Below, piece after piece: positions 60,540-64,000 of a stretch of DNA of 64,000 bases. Position numbers and translations under genes: made by a program. Source of the DNA: Sulfuriferula sp047300855 (lineage in GTDB: Bacteria > Pseudomonadota > Gammaproteobacteria > Burkholderiales > Sulfuriferulaceae); assembly GCF_047300855.1 (NCBI RefSeq), contig NZ_CP170197.1, positions 248,001 to 312,000 on the forward strand, written 5' to 3'. Numbering within the stretch: position 1 is the stretch's first letter; every line of letters begins with the position of its first letter. The notes beneath the pieces are model-generated. The model was not told the DNA's origin. It did not search any database and worked only from the letters and a program-made list of their open reading frames with translations.

Positions 60540-61916
60540 TTATGCTTTCGGTTTTTTAACCGGCCGTTGCCAGCCGGTAATGCTCAATTGCTTGCTGCGC
60601 GACAGGGTGAGTTCGCCTGCCGGCGCATCCCGGGTAATCGTCGAGCCCGCGCCGATGGTTGCGCCACGGGCTACGGTTACCGGTGCGATCAGTTGCGTAT
60701 CCGAGCCGATAAAAACATCGTCCTCGATCACGGTGCGGTGCTTGTTGGCACCATCATAGTTGCAGGTAATGGTACCTGCACCGATGTTCACTTTTTTGCC
60801 TACCGTGCTGTCGCCGACGTAAGACAGGTGGTTGATCTTGGAGCCGTCGTCCACCTGGCTGTTCTTGATCTCGACAAAGTTGCCGACATGTACATCACTG
60901 GCCAGCACCGTGCCGGGTCGAATGCGCGCGTACGGGCCGATGTGGTTATGGCTGCCCAGTGTGGCTTCGACGATGTGCGAGAACGGCGCAATTTGCGTGC
61001 CTTTGCCCACGCGTACATCGCGCAAAACACAGTTGGCGCCTACATTCACGCCATCTTCCAGCTCGACCCGGCCTTCAAATACGCAGTTCACATCGATGCT
61101 CACATCGCGCCCGCACAGCAGCGTGCCGCGCACGTCCAGGCGTGCCGGATCAAGCAGCGTCACGCCTTGTTCCAGCAAGACGTGTGCCACATTGGCCTGA
61201 TGCAGGCGCTCCAGTTGCGCCAGTTGTACTTTGCTGTTCACGCCGAGGATTTCCCATTCATGGCGCGGGCTGCAGGTGCGTACCGGCACCCCGTCAGCCA
61301 CCGCCATGCCGATGATGTCGGTGAGATAGTACTCGCCCTGCGCGTTGTGGTTGGTCAGCCGTGCCAGCCAGCCGGCGAGCAACTGCGTGGGCAGCGCCAT
61401 CAGGCCGGTGTTGACTTCGTGAATAGCACGCACGTCCGCATCGGCGTCCTTGTGCTCGACTATGCGTGCGACGGCACCGCTGCTGTCGCGCACGATGCGG
61501 CCATAACCGCTCGGGTCGGGCAGCTCGATGGTGAGCAGCGCCAGGCTGTCCTGCGCGGCGAGCGCAGACAGCTCGCGCATGGTTTCCAGCGTGGTGAGCG
61601 GCACGTCGCCGTACAGAATCAGCGTCACGCCGGAGCCGCCCAGATGCGGCAGCGCCTGCATGACCGCATGGCCGGTACCGTGCTGTTCGGCCTGCAGCGC
61701 CCAGGCGATGTTGGGGTCGGCGATGGCCTGCGGCACCGCATCGCCGCCGTAGCCATACACCACGCAGGTCTGTATCGGGTCGAGGCGGCGCGTGGTGTCC
61801 AGCACGTGGGCGAGTAGCGGTTTGCCGGCCAGTGGATGCAGCACCTTGGGCAGGGTGGATGCCATGCGCGTGCCGCGTCCGGCGGCGAGCACGACAATAT
61901 TGAATGGAGCGGTCAT
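60540..61916 (-). CDS. glmU: Bifunctional UDP-GlcNAc pyrophosphorylase/glucosamine-1-phosphate acetyltransferase
   Basis: This 458-residue protein has an N-terminal uridylyltransferase domain (LAAGRGTRMASTLPKVLHPLAGKPLL, LYGDVPL) and a C-terminal left-handed beta-helix acetyltransferase domain (IGPYARIRPG, GAGTITCNYDGANKH, GAGSTITRD). It makes UDP-GlcNAc from GlcN-1-P. It is upstream of glmS in one transcript, a common proteobacterial order. Confidence 0.97.
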   Translation of the reverse strand: MTAPFNIVVLAAGRGTRMASTLPKVLHPLAGKPLLAHVLDTTRRLDPIQTCVVYGYGGDAVPQAIADPNIAWALQAEQHGTGHAVMQALPHLGGSGVTLILYGDVPLTTLETMRELSALAAQDSLALLTIELPDPSGYGRIVRDSSGAVARIVEHKDADADVRAIHEVNTGLMALPTQLLAGWLARLTNHNAQGEYYLTDIIGMAVADGVPVRTCSPRHEWEILGVNSKVQLAQLERLHQANVAHVLLEQGVTLLDPARLDVRGTLLCGRDVSIDVNCVFEGRVELEDGVNVGANCVLRDVRVGKGTQIAPFSHIVEATLGSHNHIGPYARIRPGTVLASDVHVGNFVEIKNSQVDDGSKINHLSYVGDSTVGKKVNIGAGTITCNYDGANKHRTVIEDDVFIGSDTQLIAPVTVARGATIGAGSTITRDAPAGELTLSRSKQLSITGWQRPVKKPKA

Positions 61917-61974
61917 GGTGTTCTCACGGGATCAGGATTCCGCGCAAGTATACCCAATTGCTGTGCCGGGCGAA

Positions 61975-63405
61975 TTAACCCAGCTTGCGCTTGAGAATGT
62001 CGTTCAGCTGCTGCGGATTGGCTTTGCCCTTCATGGCCTTCATCGCCTGGCCGACAAAAAAGCCGAACATCTTGTCCTTGCCGCTGCGGTATTCGGCGGC
62101 CTGATTGGGATTGGCGGCGAGAATGGCATCGACAATGGCTTCGATCGCGCCGCTGTCGGACACCTGTTTCAAGCCGCGCGCCTCGATAATCGCATCCACT
62201 TCGCCCTCACCCTGCCAGAGCGCTTCGAAGACTTCCTTGGCCAGCTTGCCGGACAGCGTGCCATCGGTGATGCGTTGTATCAGTGCAGCGAGCTGGCGGC
62301 TGGATACCGGACTGTCGGCGATGTCGAGTTCGTTGCGGTTGAGTGCGGCCGACAGGTCGCCCATCACCCAGTTGGCGCAGGTTTTGGCCTCGCCACCCAC
62401 TGCCGCCACCAGCGCTTCGTAATAGGCGGCGAGCGCCTTGCTGGCAGTGAGCAGGCCGGCATCGTAAACGGGCAGGCCATACTGCGTCACAAAACGGCTG
62501 CGCATCGCTTCCGGCAATTCCGGCATGGCGGCGCGCGTGCGTTCTATCCATTCCTCGGAAATCACCAGCGGCAGCAGATCCGGGTCGGGGAAATAGCGGT
62601 AGTCGTGCGCGTCTTCCTTGCTGCGCATGGTGCGGGTTTCGTTGCGATCCGGGTCGTACAGGCGAGTTTCCTGGCGGACGACACCCCCATCCTCGATGAT
62701 CTCGATCTGGCGTCGCGCCTCGTATTCGATAGCGTGTTCCAGGAAGCGGAACGAGTTGAGGTTCTTGATTTCGCAGCGCTTGCCGAGCTCGGTCTCGCCC
62801 ATGCGGCGCACCGAGACGTTGGCGTCGCAACGGAAGCTGCCTTCCTGCATGTTGCCGTCGCAGATTCCCAGCCATACCACCAGGCTGTGCAATGTTTTGG
62901 CGTAGGCCACGGCTTCGGCCGAGCCGCGCATGTCGGGCTCGGAAACGATCTCCAGCAACGGCGTGCCGGCGCGGTTCAGGTCGATGCCGGTCATGCCGTG
63001 AAAGTCTTCGTGCAGCGACTTGCCGGCGTCTTCTTCGAGGTGGGCGCGGGTGATGCGGACGGTTTTTTCAGTCTCGCCGACCTGGATCGTGAGGCTGCCG
63101 CCTTCCACCACCGGCAGTTCCATCTGGCTGATCTGGTAGCCCTTGGGCAAGTCCGGGTAAAAGTAGTTTTTGCGCGCGAACACCGAGCGGCGGCTGATAT
63201 GCCCGCCGATGGCCAGGCCGAGTTGTACCGCACGTTCTACCGCGCCCCTGTTCAGCACCGGCAGCACGCCGGGCAGGGCGATATCCACCGCGCATGCCTG
63301 GGTGTTGGGTGCCGCGCCAAAGGCGGTGCTGGCCCCGGAGAAGATTTTGGAGCGGGTGGAGAGCTGGGTGTGAATCTCAAGCCCGATGACGATTTCCCAT
63401 TGCAT
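61975..63405 (-). CDS. gatB: Aspartyl/glutamyl-tRNA amidotransferase subunit B
   Basis: This 476-residue subunit works with GatA and GatC to convert misacylated Glu-tRNA(Gln) or Asp-tRNA(Asn) to the amide form. Signatures include IVIGLEIHTQLSTRSKIFSG at the N-terminus, RKNYFYPDLPKGYQISQ, DLNRAGTPLLEIVSEPD and the C-terminal KMFGFFVGQAMKAMKGKANP. ATG 63405 matches the family start; the longer frame upstream is not used. Its partner gatA lies just upstream. Confidence 0.97.
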   Translation of the reverse strand: MQWEIVIGLEIHTQLSTRSKIFSGASTAFGAAPNTQACAVDIALPGVLPVLNRGAVERAVQLGLAIGGHISRRSVFARKNYFYPDLPKGYQISQMELPVVEGGSLTIQVGETEKTVRITRAHLEEDAGKSLHEDFHGMTGIDLNRAGTPLLEIVSEPDMRGSAEAVAYAKTLHSLVVWLGICDGNMQEGSFRCDANVSVRRMGETELGKRCEIKNLNSFRFLEHAIEYEARRQIEIIEDGGVVRQETRLYDPDRNETRTMRSKEDAHDYRYFPDPDLLPLVISEEWIERTRAAMPELPEAMRSRFVTQYGLPVYDAGLLTASKALAAYYEALVAAVGGEAKTCANWVMGDLSAALNRNELDIADSPVSSRQLAALIQRITDGTLSGKLAKEVFEALWQGEGEVDAIIEARGLKQVSDSGAIEAIVDAILAANPNQAAEYRSGKDKMFGFFVGQAMKAMKGKANPQQLNDILKRKLG

Positions 63406-63415
63406 AGTTTCAGCC

Positions 63416-63493
63416 CTTTTTGCCACAGAGGGCACAGAAGCCACAGAGGAATCGAAATGCCAACTCTGTGTTCTCTGTGATCTCCGTGGCTGA
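63416..63493. repeat. Intergenic CACAGAG/CTCTGTG inverted repeat
   Basis: Several CACAGAG-type units (TTTGCCACAGAGGGCACAG, GCCACAGAGG) face complementary CTCTGTG units (AACTCTGTG, TTCTCTGTG, TCCGTGGC) between gatA and gatB. The array can form a hairpin. It resembles dispersed intergenic repeats of proteobacterial genomes. Confidence 0.5.
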
Positions 63494-63496
63494 GAT

Positions 63497-64000
63497 CTAA
63501 ATTGTATTCGGCATACGCGTATGCCAGTCTGTCGCCAGCTGGTATTGATGGGCGACGCCGAGCATTTTCGCCTCGGCAAAGTAGTTGCCGATGATCTGCA
63601 GGCCCACCGGACGGCCGTTGGCGCCGAAGCCGCACGGCACCGACATGCCCGGCAGCCCGGCGAGATTGACGGCGATGGTGTAAATGTCGGACAGATACAT
63701 GGATACCGGGTCGTCGGCTTTTTCGCCGAAGTTGAACGCGGTGTCGGGTGTGGTCGGCCCCATGATGACGTCGCATTGCTGGAACGCGGCGTCGAAGTCC
63801 TGCGCGATCAAACGGCGGATTTTTTGTGCTTGCAGATAGTAAGCGTCGTAATAGCCGTGGCTCAATACGTAAGTGCCGATCATGATGCGGCGTTTGACTT
63901 CGCTGCCGAAGCCTTGCGCGCGGGTTTTCTGGTACATGTCGGTGAGGTCGGTGTAATCCGGCGCACGGTAGCCGTAGCGCACGCCGTCGAAGCGCGACAG
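63497..64000 (-). CDS. gatA: Glutamyl-tRNA(Gln) amidotransferase subunit A, 3' part
   Basis: This is the C-terminal ~167 residues of GatA, running off the window end. Visible family segments are GVRYGYRAP, TRAQGFGSEVKRRIMIGTYVLSHGYYDAYYLQAQKIR (in consecutive pieces), VIMGPTTPDTAFNFGEK, NLAGLPGMSVPCGF and GRPVGLQIIGNYFAE. The catalytic Ser-Ser-Lys part lies beyond the window. It precedes gatB by about 90 bp on the minus strand. Confidence 0.95.
   Translation of the reverse strand: MSRFDGVRYGYRAPDYTDLTDMYQKTRAQGFGSEVKRRIMIGTYVLSHGYYDAYYLQAQKIRRLIAQDFDAAFQQCDVIMGPTTPDTAFNFGEKADDPVSMYLSDIYTIAVNLAGLPGMSVPCGFGANGRPVGLQIIGNYFAEAKMLGVAHQYQLATDWHTRMPNTI

Noticed and set aside
59480..63480. Very long plus-strand open frames opposite glmS, glmU and gatB (359, 446 and 562 codons)
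   Set aside because: They mirror well-identified essential genes in high-G+C antisense frames, have no recognisable domains and no ribosome sites; they are shadows.

Overview
The window looks like chromosomal DNA of a Gram-negative, respiring proteobacterium, most likely a betaproteobacterium (Nitrosomonadales/Burkholderiales type). The grounds are the family resemblance of the core genes (glmU-glmS, gatA-gatB, a cytochrome c/DUF302 operon, ExbBD-TonB, a PuuD-type urate hydroxylase), the many exported and lipoprotein-type enzymes, and sigma-54 and FNR-type promoter elements. The genus is not determined.

Region 1 (1-15071) is an envelope purine module. It holds two NUP-family proteins (one frameshifted), two exported phosphorylase-superfamily proteins, an exported ADGF-type adenosine deaminase, an exported nucleoside hydrolase, a lipoprotein CpdB-type 2',3'-cyclic phosphodiesterase/3'-nucleotidase, a PhoD phosphatase, a dedicated ExbB-ExbD-TonB set and a BMP-type binding protein. 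Two ~198-bp copies of one promoter cassette sit in front of exbB and of the second phosphorylase gene. Each carries an NtrC-like site, an exact IHF-consensus site and a strong sigma-54 promoter.

Region 2 (15142-34087) is the cytoplasmic half. It encodes adenine deaminase, a GntR-led ureide operon (allantoinase PuuE, OHCU decarboxylase, allantoicase, ureidoglycolate lyase) on the minus strand, and a tightly overlapping plus-strand operon (hydroxyisourate hydrolase, XdhA-XdhB-XdhC, a BMP-family ABC transporter, urate hydroxylase PuuD, guanine deaminase, 8-oxoguanine deaminase and a small deaminase). Together these take adenine, guanine, 8-oxoguanine, hypoxanthine and xanthine through urate and allantoin to glyoxylate and urea. 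No urease is present in the window.

Region 3 (34088-39631) is a sigma-54-preceded NitT/TauT-type ABC transporter, a TauE-like exporter and an amidase, with an unknown nitrogenous substrate. Region 4 (39851-41156) has an IHF-beta-like gene followed by remains of a uracil-catabolism (URC) locus: a truncated URC4/DUF1688 gene with an in-frame TGA and the first codons of upp, cut off by a tyrosine-recombinase fragment.

Region 5 (41314-50888) is an integrated mobilizable element or its remains next to a tRNA-Ala gene. It carries an IetA/IetS-like AAA ATPase plus subtilase pair (plasmid stability/anti-phage type), a protease-less Lon-like AAA protein, TraD, an IncQ-like oriT, a MOBQ relaxase with a possible nested gene, an AlpA-like regulator, and 11-bp direct repeats resembling integrase arm sites beside the tRNA. 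No intact integrase is present.

Region 6 (51173-64000) is ordinary chromosome: a cold-shock protein, an ECF sigma factor, a two-component system, an FNR-boxed cytochrome c/DUF302 operon, a methyltransferase, three small envelope proteins, glmS, glmU, gatB and the 3' part of gatA.
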